Source of the DNA: Alisma plantago-aquatica
Lineage: Eukaryota; Streptophyta; Magnoliopsida; Alismatales; Alismataceae
Assembly: GCA_963693085.1 (NCBI GenBank)
Contig: OY856410.1
Span: forward strand, 562,577,906 to 562,641,905
DNA length: 64,000 bases
Reading direction: 5' to 3'
The position numbers and the translations under genes were made by a program. Below the pieces are notes generated by a model. That model saw nothing but the letters and a program-made list of their open reading frames with translations. It ran no database searches and had not been told where the DNA came from. Position 1 is the first letter of the stretch. Every line of letters begins with the position of its first letter. This document shows, piece after piece, positions 49,901-61,091 of the stretch.

Positions 49901-51096
49901 CCTTCTTCACACTCAGAGAGTTCTGCAGGTCCATGAACCCGAGGTAGAGGAAGTAAGCGACGTTAGATATGCATCAATTTTTCTAGCACTTTACCTATAA
50001 AAGAACTATATGTGGTTAATTTTTTTATTTTATTTTGATTACAGGGTTGAAATTTGCTACATGTAGCTTCTTTGTTTCTGTAGGATGTTTTGCCACTGCG
50101 GATAGTGTAGAAGAATGTGTTCTTCTTTTCATATTGTGGTATATTTAAATGTACCTCTTTTCTTTGTATGAAACTTGACGAATATCTTTATCTATTTTTA
50201 TGCTATTTTTACTTTTATCATTGAGATGTGAATAAAACGCCACATTAGTTGGATTTATGTATGCACCTGGTTGATAAAAATGCCAAACTTGTTGGCGTAT
50301 ACATGAATCCGGTTGAAACACCAAACTCGTTGGCGTATATATGATGCTAGGGATAAAACAAGTAGGCATGCGCATGCATCTCATCAGACACCCTTGAGTT
50401 CAATTGAGCCTTCTTCACACTCAGAGAGTTCTTCTGGTCCATGAACCCGAGGTAGAGGAAGTAAGCGACGTTAGATATGCATCAATTTTTCTAGCACTTT
50501 ACCTATAAAAGAACTATATGTGGTTAAATTATTATTATTTTTATTTTGATTACAGGGTTGAATTTGCTACATGCTAGCTTCTTTGTTTTTGTAGAATGTT
50601 TTGCCACTGCAGATAGTGTAGAAGAATGTGTTCTTCTTTTCATATTGTGGCATATTTAAATGTACCTCTTTTCTTTGTATGAAACTTGACAAATATCTTT
50701 ATCTATTTCTATGCTATTTTTATTGTTATCATTGAGATGTGAATAAAACGCCACATTAGTTGGCTTTATGTGTGCACCTGGTTGATAAAAACGCCAAACT
50801 TGTTGGCGTATATATGATGCTAGGGATAAAACGCTAATGTATTTGGTGTATTTACTTGATTGTTGGTTTATTAATTGTTTAAGTATTAAAAATGCCAAAA
50901 ATAGTGGCAGTTTCAGTCCTTCATTAAAAACGCCATTATGTTTGGCGTTTTCAGTGTTCCTCCAATGTAAACGTCAAAATATTTGACATTTTTTCTTAAA
51001 AGTGGGCTAGTTTCGAAAATAAGATTGGTTTCACGCTATTCAGATACATATTTTAGTTAGATTGTGTTATTTTAGTTTTTTTCCTAATTTGTTCTA
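46773..51096. mobile_element. Giant foldback element, copy B, with extra right arm and an insertion
   Basis: The left arm (46773-47196 plus 49414-49776) is interrupted by a 2.2-kb insertion. The loop is about 49777-49874. The right arm occurs twice in tandem: 49851-50358, and then 50359 onward, which continues to the outer end at about 51096 (AAATAAGATTGG, ATACATATTTTAGTTAG, the inverse of the left end at 46773). The 508-bp offset between the two right arms is exact in the shared CAAGTAGGCATG block. The element therefore has one left arm and one and a half right arms. No coding sequence. Confidence 0.82.
47197..49410. mobile_element. 2.2-kb insertion with CACTA-like left end inside the foldback
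   Basis: Comparison with the uninterrupted copy A arm pins the insertion between ACACAT (47191-47196) and CATACGCC (49411-49418), giving a 3-bp duplication CAT, the CACTA superfamily size. The left end CACTACAACAAAT followed by TGTCGGCATT and GTGTCGCAAATT looks like a CACTA terminus with subterminal motifs. The right end (CTGGGAAATG) is not the inverted copy. Inside, 47284-47900 is GC-rich and exon- or leader-like, with a possible splice donor near 47900 (GAGGTGAGTT). No transposase was found. The open frames here lack known domains. Confidence 0.6.
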
Positions 51097-51990
51097 TGAG
51101 GAGGAGCATCAAGGCTCTCATCAGAAATCTAAAAAAGATTTGCTATGTGTAGATATTTTTTAATTCAAAATAGAATTCAAATCATTTTCCACCACACAAA
51201 AAAATATCTAAATAAAATAATATACTTTATTTGTTATATTCTTTATTTTGTAGAGGAGAATGACTTGTGTTCTATTTCGAATTTGAAATTAATATCTCTT
51301 TAGTATTATTTAATTGAAAAGGAAATCCAAATGTTAGGTAACATCTTAAAGTCTACGTCCACAACTGATTCTACGAGATCATAAATGTCTATTAGGTTGG
51401 ACAGTTTAGATTTACAATTTTGGGTACGAGTGAATCCTTGGGACTTCTTGAGATTCGTTTTGGTAAGTAAGAAGCTCTTCATCGACTATCATGACATGTT
51501 ACATTGGGCGCCCTACCGTAATAGTTAATGTAATCTACTTCCATCACAACAAAGAAATTCGCAACATCCTCGGTGGGACCAAATCATAGCAATTTACGTT
51601 ATGTGAATGAAAAATACTATGTGAACTCCGTTTGGGGCGTGAAATGCAATATATTTTGTTCATTATATGCAAAAAAAATTGATAAAACAATCAAACTATG
51701 TTAAATAATTATTCGGCCCTAATTTTATAGTGTAAAAAGAGAGACGCGTCTCATTTTGAATCGCAAAATGAGTTCACATAGAAGACCTAGTATGAATCCA
51801 CTGCCATGTGAAACTGATATATAAATATGTAATCAGGCGAGTTGCTAGTAAAAATTAAACAATTATAATTAGCCACACACCTCAAAACAAACAGACACGA
51901 ATAGAGCGTGGAGCCTCTTAATTTCTTAAACGACGGGCGGAGTTTTAAGTCAATTCTTGACTTTGAGCTTTCGTTCCGGGAAGATCCGCA
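51097..51990. other. AT-rich intergenic DNA downstream of the phosphatase gene
   Basis: Unique sequence between the foldback element and the 3' end of the phosphatase gene; it would hold that gene's 3' UTR and polyadenylation region, but I could not pick a convincing signal. No other gene seen. Confidence 0.45.
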
Positions 51991-51997
51991 TCTACGA

Positions 51998-53128
51998 TCA
52001 CGGATACCTCCAGAATTTCGAGCCGACTGGCAGCGTTTTCAGCAGCCCACCACTTATCTCCAGCACCTCTGGTTTGCCGCCGTACCAGCGGCTCATCCCG
52101 ACGTCGATCCTGACTGCCAGGTCGCCGCACACGCTATTGATCCCTTTCCTGTGGACACTGTGCCCCATCACCATCCTGGCCACGGTGGTGTCTTTTGATA
52201 TCTCGTTCAGCACCTTCTTGATCCCCCCGCAGTCGCAGTTGAGGCCGCTGGAGAACCGCCGCATCCACACAACAGAGTACTCCAAATATTTGCGATCGTC
52301 CCGCAGGTACCAAGGGGGCCTGTGTCCCCCCGGCCTGCGCACCCATTCCCGCACTTCGTCATTGATCCTTTCCAACCCGTGCTTCACGTGCATCTCCAGC
52401 AGGCCGGCGTGGACGAATACCGAGTCATCCACCATCACTACCGCCTGATTCCCTTCCAGGAACCGCCGTCTCAGTGGCCCGTTTGGGCCGAGAGCAGCAG
52501 TCCGCGCGCGGAGCGCTTTCCAGACTGCGGGACGCACGCCCTGGAAACGTTTGGGGACGCCGACAAAGGGGTCCTCCGGCTTCTGGAGTCCCCGGCAAAG
52601 GGTTTTCATGGCGATTCCAGTTCGATACCACCACCCCCAAATCTCGAACTCATTCAGGCCCTTCCGCGTGGCGTAGCGAAAGTCCATCTCCATGTTCATG
52701 ATCTCGTGGTTGCCGTGGAGGGTCACGAGTGCACCGCCAGAGCGCGCAGCCTGGGACTTCAGCCTTTGGAGGAGATAAAGGAGCTTGATCTCGTCGTCGC
52801 CACGGTCCAGCAAGTCGCCCACTTGGACTGCGACGGTGTTTCCGCCGACCCAGCTGTCGTTTGAGGGATCAAGAACACCGGCGATTGAAAGTGCCTTCCT
52901 GGCCTTGTCGACGTCGCCATGGAGGTCTCCAATAGCCACTACACGGGAAGGGGCATGGAGACGAGTCGGCGGCTCTTGAGAAACACGCCTGTGGTGACCA
53001 TTACCCGTACTGGATTCTGAGTCGGGGGTTGGGAGGAAGAAGCCGCTGACGGTGTAGTCCACGAAGGCGTCGATGAATGATGAGACCAGAGGTGGGAGAG
53101 ATTGGCAAAGCGGAGATGAGGAGCCCAT
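51998..53128 (-). CDS. SLP2: Shewanella-like protein phosphatase (SLP2 type), PPP-family Ser/Thr phosphatase
   Basis: A 376-residue uninterrupted frame with the metallophosphatase signature of the PPP family: G-D-L-H-G-D (67-72), G-D-L-L-D-R-G-D-D (104-112), G-N-H-E (139-142), V-F-V-H-A-G-L (237-243) and M-G-H-S-V-H (321-326). These ligate two metal ions and position phosphate. The H-A-G variant, the S-G-G-A-L-V-T-L-H lead-in to GNHE and the G-W-W-Y segment fit the Shewanella-like (SLP) branch found in plants, algae and bacteria. There is no obvious chloroplast transit peptide, which favours SLP2 over the plastid SLP1. Arabidopsis SLP2 is reported in the mitochondrial intermembrane space and activated by MIA40, and the C-x-C at 298-300 is noted in that light. 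Single coding exon; much more GC-rich than its surroundings. The start is the first Met of the frame, just after a 5'-UTR intron acceptor. Confidence 0.93.
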   Translation of the reverse strand: MGSSSPLCQSLPPLVSSFIDAFVDYTVSGFFLPTPDSESSTGNGHHRRVSQEPPTRLHAPSRVVAIGDLHGDVDKARKALSIAGVLDPSNDSWVGGNTVAVQVGDLLDRGDDEIKLLYLLQRLKSQAARSGGALVTLHGNHEIMNMEMDFRYATRKGLNEFEIWGWWYRTGIAMKTLCRGLQKPEDPFVGVPKRFQGVRPAVWKALRARTAALGPNGPLRRRFLEGNQAVVMVDDSVFVHAGLLEMHVKHGLERINDEVREWVRRPGGHRPPWYLRDDRKYLEYSVVWMRRFSSGLNCDCGGIKKVLNEISKDTTVARMVMGHSVHRKGINSVCGDLAVRIDVGMSRWYGGKPEVLEISGGLLKTLPVGSKFWRYP

Positions 53129-53154
53129 CTTCAGTTAGCTTGTCGTAGCTGTGC

Positions 53155-53362
53155 CTGAAATTACATGATTGTTATAATAGGATCACCCGTAACCTACAAG
53201 CTTATAATTCTGAGCTAACGAACTAGATTAAACATCATTTAGTTCAACCAATTCTGAGCTGCAATGAAAAAAAAAATAGAATCCGGAGCTAATCTGGAGG
53301 AAAGAAACTGACTCTGTCGTTGGCAAAAGAAAATTTGACGCAGAGTGTATGAGATCATTTAC
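53155..53362 (-). other. Probable 5'-UTR intron of the SLP2 gene (208 nt)
   Basis: On the minus strand the donor reads GTCGAG then GTAAATG (GT at 53362-53361) and the acceptor TAATTTCAG then GCAC (AG at 53156-53155), 27 nt upstream of the start codon. AT-rich between. Based on splice consensus only. Confidence 0.5.
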
Positions 53363-53429
53363 CTCGACACAGTTGACAGCTAACGAAGCCGATTATGCAG
53401 CCTGCTCCTCACCAAGTGGAAGATAAATA

Positions 53430-53442
53430 AGGTTTATATGTT
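53430..53442 (-). promoter_or_regulatory. TATA-like box of the SLP2 gene
   Basis: The minus strand reads ACATATAAACC about 70-80 nt upstream of the putative 5'-UTR intron donor, a suitable distance for a short first exon. The duplicated repeat block begins only about 25 bp further upstream (53465). Confidence 0.4.
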
Positions 53443-54648
53443 TAAGTCGTTTTCATATATTATCTTAAGACCAGAGGTGTACGATCCAATATCTTAAGAC
53501 TTTTTAGGAAGACGAGTTTGGTTCAACTGAATATAATTCATGACTAGCATAAGTTCATCTGCTATTGCATTCCAGCCGTGCTTGGCATCAAGTCGGAATG
53601 AAAAAATCTTTTCATTGGATCTAGGATGACTTGCTTTCACCTACTACTATCATGTAAGCTGTTTAAACTAGAACCTAACTGAACTATATCAACATGTCCA
53701 TAAGTTCTGAAAAATACTCTCTATATATTCTTTCCAGCTTTGTTATTCATTTCGTACATTTTCCTAAATACAATGATCAAATTGTAATTAGAAAGGTACA
53801 ACACTCACGTGAGGATAAAATTATATTGTATAATTATGATATTCCTATCATTTTATACATACTTTAGATCCTTAAATTTCTATTTTATTTAAGGATTTAG
53901 TTTGAATTTTATATAAGGCATTAGGTCATCGGAGGTATCTATAACTTGCATATTTATGTCTTAAAACTTGAGCAGAAATTAACAAAAAGTACACATATTA
54001 TATTTTTCAAAATACTTGGGCCATGATGCGCATTTATGATATTTCTTAATTGAAAATGTAAACAATACCCTAGATAGTCTACCTTTAAAATAACCTAAGA
54101 ATACGCTATATAAAAAGAACTGTAAGTGCATTGATGTATTGCAATAGTGGTGAATTTTGATTAAAATTTGTAGGCAAAGAGTGTGACATGAGGTATTTTG
54201 GGTATGCCATTATACCAATACTTTAATCTATGCTAGTACTATGAAATTCGTTATTCTCATGCTAAGAGAAGATCAAAAGATTTGGTTTAATTAACAACTA
54301 TCCAATAAGAATGACAGACATATAAGAAAATAATTGAGTTAAAGATGGCTTTTTATTTTTCCAAGAAACCAAATGTAGAGAGCAAGGGAATATAAAGCAA
54401 GAAAGAATAGTATTTGGGGAACTTATACACTTCCTTTCTTGAACTTAAGCATAAACATGTTAGACTAAGGGGATGAGCTTCCTACATTCGCTAGTGAAAG
54501 GTAAGATGGACTTGAAAATGATTGTATGAAAGACAACAACTATTTTGAAGTCAGAAACAATCAAAACATCTCAAATGGTAAGTATTCAAGCATCTACTAA
54601 CAAAAAATAAACAATATATTAGATCAACATGTAAATCTACAAGTTACA

Positions 54649-54674
54649 ATATATATATATATATATATATATAT
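54649..54674. repeat. (AT)n microsatellite, about 26 bp
   Basis: Simple AT dinucleotide run within the segment unique to D1. Confidence 0.9.
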
Positions 54675-55084
54675 CAATATGGTATAGCCACATCATTTAA
54701 ACATAAATCTAAATAGTATGTAAACATAACATTTATAACAGAAGTAACAATAAGTAACCATAAAGCTGGATTACTCTCCCCGACATGAAACCCTAGCACT
54801 CTGGCGATAGGGTTATGATGATGGGTTACCCCATCTCCTTGGTGATTTCTTTCCATCTCCGTCGTGGTTATTTTCTCTTGTAGGTCCAAGGTGAACGACA
54901 AGTCTTCTTGGGGAAGTCCCCAACAACACGATAGAAGAACTGGTGACAAGATGCACACAGTTAGGATTAGGCGAGGAGGAGAACGATAATATTTTGGATT
55001 TGACAAAGGGTGATCTGGCTAAGAAAGGGAACATGTCTCGTTAGCATTGGCAGCTTGACTTCACACGGAACATCCATATAACTT

Positions 55085-55480
55085 GTGGGCATTAAAACGG
55101 ACCTTGACCCAGAAATGGGCTCTCGCCAACAAGATTTATTCATAATTTAGTTCTTACATTGTAAGCATAGGAGGAAGGTCCTAGAAGGCAGACCACAAAA
55201 TTTTGAGAACAAACTATTACTTCTAAAAGAGATCAGTGATAGAGATATCGCAGGCAAAGTCCAATTTTTTAAGAGTCCTTTTTGGATTTGGATTTATGGG
55301 ATCCCGCTGGGCCAAAGATCTATAACAGTTGTGGAAGAAATCACTAGCAGATTTGTGAGAGTCCTAGACATCGACAAAGATGACCTCAGATGGGATCAAT
55401 CGATTATGGTTCACGTTTCAGTTGAGATTAGCAAACCTCTCAAACATTTTTAGAAAATGAAGGACAAAAGATGTGCTATT
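55085..55480 (+). pseudogene. LINE ORF1 relic in D1
   Basis: Reads V-L-E-G-R-P, N-F-E-N-K-L-L-L-L-K-E-I-S-D, V-Q-F-F-K-S-P-F-W-I, I-P-L-G-Q-R-S, V-R-V-L-D-I-D and V-S-V-E-I-S-K-P-L-K-H-F before a stop. This is the DUF4283-type RNA-binding half of a plant L1 ORF1; the zinc knuckle that should follow is replaced by LTR-like sequence starting TGTGAGAACCC at 55482. Dead fragment. Confidence 0.75.
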
Positions 55481-55481
55481 G

Positions 55482-57480
55482 TGTGAGAACCCATTACACT
55501 AAATAATATTACTCAAAACATAAATCACAATCAATCACCAATTAACCACATACCCAAAAATATGGGTAAATTAAAATTAATTTCAATATCAGCACCTACT
55601 CAGAAATATTTGTATAAGAGCCCAACATCTTTCTTTTATCCATACTATGACAAGAATTTGATACAAATTCTTCTATCACCTTAGCCACAACATATATACA
55701 CATGATAACCATATTTGTATATTCCACACAAACAAGCATTAACATGCTAATAAAATTCCAATTCGTTTAAAACACCATATACAAACTTTTGTTGCCCAGA
55801 CCTGAGAGTACAGGGATGACTCTAAGACACACTACACATCTAATCAACTTTTTCAAAGATTAATTACTGTACTTCCTCTTTACTTCCATGATTCTGTTTT
55901 CGTCATTTTCGATTACCTAAAACAAATGTGGCAAACTACAAGGGTGAGACCCATGTCCAAGTAAGAGATATACCTCTAACAACACTTATTGATTACAACA
56001 TTTTAAATAGTAGATAACTAAGCAGTTGGAGTATTTAATAATCATTTGAATATATTGAACAGTTCAAGTATGCTAAACAAATTAAGAAATTAATCTTAGA
56101 ACCAAGTATGATCATCAATGCATATATAGATAACAAATAAATCCATTTCTTTAGATAGATATCTACTCAAATATCATCAAATTGCATCTAATAACAATCA
56201 TTATCATTAATCTGACTATCATCGTATTCCTTACAACACAAGCAATCTAGTAGCATAAGCATCACTGACATCATGAATATGTCTAGTAACATAACATGGC
56301 TATCAATATTGGCATCTCAAATAAAGGGAACAGATCTATTTAACATCATAATATAATGAACTACATAGGTATGATTAGCAGTTTAAGCATTTCTAATTAC
56401 ATAGGCATGGCTAGCAATATTAAACATAGCTAGAAGGAGCATCTTAACCATCAATGTCAGTATATTTAATAACATAAGCATGTTTACAACATGAACATAA
56501 CTATATCATAAGCATATCTATTATCTCTTATTGTACTATACATGATCTCAATGAAAAGAAAGAAAACAAGGATTATCATCGAATATGAAGCGTTGTGTAT
56601 AACCCAAAATAGATATGCTACACGACTATCTTACATGTTTTATTATGTCCTGGGGAATTTGAATCGTGCCATCCAAAGTCCAACTGACCCCTACGAAGGG
56701 CTATTCAGTTCCATACAAGATCTAGGAGTACCAATATCCTAAGATCTCTTTTTCTCAGTTAGTACGAGTAAAAAGGCAGTGACATATCAGTCAAAGCTGC
56801 CGCCACAATGACATATAATCAAGCTGCTAGCCACTAGTCCGCCCTTGGTACATGTCACGATACTAGAAACTAGGGTATACAAAACCCTCTAATCTGAGGT
56901 ACAACCGCAGTTGTCCTCAATCACATCAGATGTATGAGGCATGACCATAGCCATCCTCCACAATCTACATTGTGGATGACAAGGATATATCCTCAAGTTG
57001 CCACCCCGACATACTCAACAGTATGTGCTCTGCGTTTCCCTTAGGAATACTCATTTCACCATCCAGCAAGTTCTTCCACTGAAGATGGCTCTACGACACA
57101 AGGTACTTCATGATTAGAGTTGTACTTTATTAGTTATGCCAATTGGGTGAATTAAGACTGCATCAAACAAGTGTACATACAAACCCTAATTCACTTCTAG
57201 CAAGCGTATAGATATCACAACTTCAAAAGATATAAAATATGTGAAACATAATTTCTCATCTCCTCATCACATGGTACTATTCACTTGCCATTCATGAGGC
57301 TATACTAGTCATCATACTATCACAAGATATAAATCCTTTTTACAATATCACAGGGTATCAACCCTTATCAAAATAAGAGGATTACACCTCATTCAGGGCT
57401 CAATCATGCCTATAGGTCATTAAGACCATCATACTATCACATGATATAAATCCTTTTCACAATATCACAGGATATCAACC
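55482..57480 (-). mobile_element. Antisense LTR-like relic inserted in the LINE
   Basis: The plus strand starts TGTGAGAACCC, read on the minus strand as an LTR 3' end GGGTTCTCACA. It shares an ordered series of blocks with 57481-59000 (CCTGAGAGTACAG, GGGTGAGAC, ACATACTCAACAGTATG, TTCCCTTAGGAA), so both are LTR-like sequences of related families. No PBS or coding part is present. It contains a 117-bp direct repeat pair (57311-57365 and 57428-57480). The right edge is where the TGTAACGACC sequence starts. Confidence 0.5.
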
Positions 57481-60400
57481 TGTAACGACCGAATCACGAA
57501 AATAGGATTAACTAATGCGGAAGCAATTAACTAGTAGTGGAATTATTAAAAATCACTAAAAATTAAAACTTTTTATAAAGAGATCAGAAAATGGTAAAAC
57601 TCTTTCATAAAGAAAACATGATAAGTTATTTACAAACTGATCCATCATTACATCTCTGTAAATCACATCTTGAGAGTCACAAGCATCAACTGCCCTGTTA
57701 AACTGTACATGAGTAGTGTACAAAAATCTCGAGGCATTAAGCCAAAAATCTCAGATCTACTTCAAACATCTACTCACTCCTAGGACCTGAGAGTACAGAG
57801 ACGACACATAGGACATACTATCTACAAGACTTGACAGACAGTGTCTCCACCTGAGAATCACTGTTGTCCCTGAGGTTGCTGCTGCTACTGTTGCTTACCC
57901 ACTGATGGGTTCCTTCATCCTCGGCGCCTACCTAAAAAGTCGAATCCCACGGGGGTGAGACAATTGAATAATTTTCCCAGCGAGAGTTATAACTCTCCTC
58001 CAGAAGCTTTGTTATTGCAATAATGGAATAACCTTGAGCAGTAGAACTATAGTTATTCAACAGCAGGTAAAACATTATATAATGTAAGTTAAGCAACATT
58101 CTTTTAAGCAATCATTTCAATTATAACTTAATTGAATGACTAACCATATAACAATAAAGAATATGAAGAACATGTATACTAGTTATTCAACTAGAACACT
58201 ATAAACAATGTATCATCAATCATTATTTCTCATAGTTCAACCGAAGCAATTATGTTATACGGCTGATTACATTTTTCAAACATATTTATGCCATGAGGAG
58301 ATGAGTTACACCTCTCATACTCCAACCGACCATTACAAAATCGCAATCGGTACCATACATAGGTCATCAGAAGAGCCGGATTCCTATGACCTCATCTTCC
58401 TCAGTCAGTATGAGGATCTACATGCAGGACATCTTGTGTCTCTGCTATAATAGATTTCCAGGGTATTCTGGAAACTTCGCTATTAGAGTTACAGTGGCGT
58501 GTTGTACTCTCTTCGTCATCAAGGGATTTCTTGTTTATCACTCATCGATGCGACATTAACAATATCATCGGGAGATTAGTGATACATCATCCCGACATAA
58601 ATATATAATGAATGATTGATAGATTAAAGGTACATCTCACATCAAATCCTACATTAAGACGTAAGGATATTCACGTCCATAACCCCCACATACTCAAAAG
58701 TATGCTCTCGAGGAGTTCCCTTAGGAAAACCTATTTCACCATCATTTAATTTCTGACAATGATGGATCTATGGTTAGAGATCTACATGATATCATTATAC
58801 TTGATTATTTAAGTACATTATGGCATTCTTTTAGCATCAGGCATGCTTTCAAACATAAACCAATAAGACAATTGCTATAAAGAAAGAGTACTAATCAAAT
58901 CAAGTTTATGTCACATATTGTTAACTTTGGGATATCAATCACTAACCATCTCATCATTATGATTCAAGAATATGGGTGTTCAAACCCTTAGATCATCAAA
59001 ACACTTGTTACCAAGTAACATATTGACATCAAGTCATTTAACATCATGACCTTGATTGTAGCAATGCAGATGTTTCTCATAGCTCATACAGCCTACCAAT
59101 CTCATATGTTACCTCTCACTAGGCAACATAGCTTATCATTATTCTTAAAGCTTATAAAGTGCTTTCAATATATATGGCATCATAACCCTTACCTGGATAT
59201 GCTCACCTCTTTATAAAAACCTGAATGGTTAACACAATTGATAACATGCACATTGTATCTGTATCAGCACAATAAAAGTTCTTTTCAAATTAAATATAAA
59301 ACACCACGGCTGTGCTATCTTGCACGGTCGTGCTACATACGTTCACCACGACCGTGTCACATTACCACGACTGGTTTCTAGGGTTAGGGTTTCTCTATTC
59401 AATTCAGTTAGGGTTATTCAACCCCTTTAGCTTAATAAAGCATAATGATTCCTCATTTCAAACTCAAGTATAGAGTTTCATGCTTAAAAGCATAACCCAA
59501 AATTAGGGTTAGTGTATCCCACCTTTCATTAATTAGGGTTTTCTGCTCACATTATTAGCTCAACCCTAATATATTGCTTCACAACTCTTGGAAGCATTCA
59601 AGGGTATCATTAGTATTTGCTTTTGACTATTATACTCATCATATGTCATTAATGAGCATAAATTCAAAGTATTAGTCCATTTCTCATCCTTATCATGGTA
59701 TGATTACATCTTACTCAATGATTTGGCTTATCCCATTCTCAAGATATATTAGTCAACATTTATCGAGTACATTGAGTCCATTATATCTTTATTGTAATCA
59801 ATTACTTATCATACACTCCATGTGTCTAAGTATAATGATTTAGAGGTTCATCAAGGTATGTTACCCTGAATTGTTGAATGTGATATCTATCATATCTTGA
59901 TGTATACTTTCTTCTCGTTTCCATCTTACTTGAGTTAATTAACTAACTCTGTATTAAGGTATTTCTCTCTTAATACTTTATCCACTAACTTGTTACTTTC
60001 AACATATGGTGCATGGATCATATATTAGAATTGTCAAATTTTCTTTAATGATATGGTTTATTCATTTGATGAACATTGTTGATATAGGATAAACCATCAT
60101 CAACTATTCTAGGTATTTCTATAATCAGGATGTTATCCACATCATTATTTAGTATACATCATTTCTAAAAGTTTCATGTCCGTTATCATTGTAAGGTGTA
60201 AAAGCTATTACTCATTCATAGAGATGTTTGTACAAGGATCTAGGCATCATCTTACTTCTTAAATCCTTATTCATTAAAATTACCACATTTATCAATCACA
60301 TGGTTCATCAACCCTATCCTTTATGTTTATGACATAATCGTCCTATTTAATTATTTTAACCACACCTCTCTTTGGTGTACTGGCTAATAAACCATCTCTA

Positions 60401-61091
60401 GGGTTTCATATATCATTACTTGACATTACCCTGAATTGAGTCTTAGACCATATCATAATATCAGGGTTTCACATAACATTACTTAAAACTAGGGTTTCAT
60501 ATTCAATAAACCATAATTAAGTTTACTATTCATCCTAATTGGGGTTTCTCATGACATCACTCCCAATTAAGGTTTTTATTCATATCACATCCCCCTAGAT
60601 TAGGGTTATCATTAATATCGCACCATTAGGGCTTACTATTTCACATCATGACATTTCCCTAGATTAGGGTTTACTATTCATGATACATCACATTACCCTA
60701 GATTAGGGTTTACTATTCATATTACAATGAATCAAGATCATGCTATCATCATGTATGAGAATTATTTCCATTAATGCCCTCAAATTAGGTTAAGAATCAT
60801 TAACCATCATAAATAGGGTTTCTATGATCTCATTATGATGGATCATACCCTAATTAGATATATTCATTCATATTGAAAGCTTATTACTTGATTCTCATTT
60901 ATATAAGGAGTCTTCTCTCTCCTCTTTCTATAAGATGATGATTACATCACCCTTAGTTAGACTAAGTCATATCAACCTTGACATCATGGGTTATGTCACT
61001 ACTATTGTGATCATTAAGGTTCACTTGTTCAAAGAGTATTAGTCACTCTATCCCATCAAGAGTATTTTGGTAATGTTCACCTACTTGATCA
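57481..61091 (-). mobile_element. Antisense gypsy-type LTR-like sequence (possible solo LTR)
   Basis: The plus strand starts TGTAACGACC, which on the minus strand is GGTCGTTACA, a common plant gypsy LTR end. Moving right there are CACGGCTGTGC motifs (59300-59380), a stretch rich in AGGGTTT units (60390-60720) and a minus-strand CTTATATAAATGAG TATA-like site near 60900. This matches the LTR layout elsewhere in this window in reverse. No coding sequence, PBS or reliable target duplication was found, and the right edge is uncertain. Confidence 0.45.
60390..60730. repeat. Degenerate minisatellite with telomere-like AGGGTTT core
   Basis: At least seven spaced copies of a TAGATTAGGGTTTACTATTCAT-like unit with irregular spacing (about 40-60 bp), the last two nearly identical (60660-60715). 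AAACCCTA/TAGGGTTT resembles the plant telobox, but the arrangement is interspersed, not a true telomere array. Confidence 0.6.

Larger units (their letters stand above)
53465..57043. repeat. Long direct repeat D1 (first copy of a 7.63-kb-period duplication)
   Basis: Matches 61092-64000 in the same orientation, starting TTAAGACCAGAGG in both and still matching where the second copy leaves the window (CCCTTAGGAA at 57039 and at 64000). Identity looks very high by eye. Contains LINE ORF1 and antisense LTR relics and one 700-bp segment (54519-55218) absent from the second copy. Confidence 0.9.

Noticed and set aside
51957..52864. Plus-strand open frames of 96-180 residues opposite the phosphatase
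   Set aside because: They are shadows caused by the high GC content of the real minus-strand SLP2 coding sequence.
54674..55006. 110-residue minus-strand frame with a hydrophobic C-terminus
   Set aside because: Absent from the otherwise matching D2 repeat, opposite a LINE relic, begins in low-complexity DNA; no family signature.
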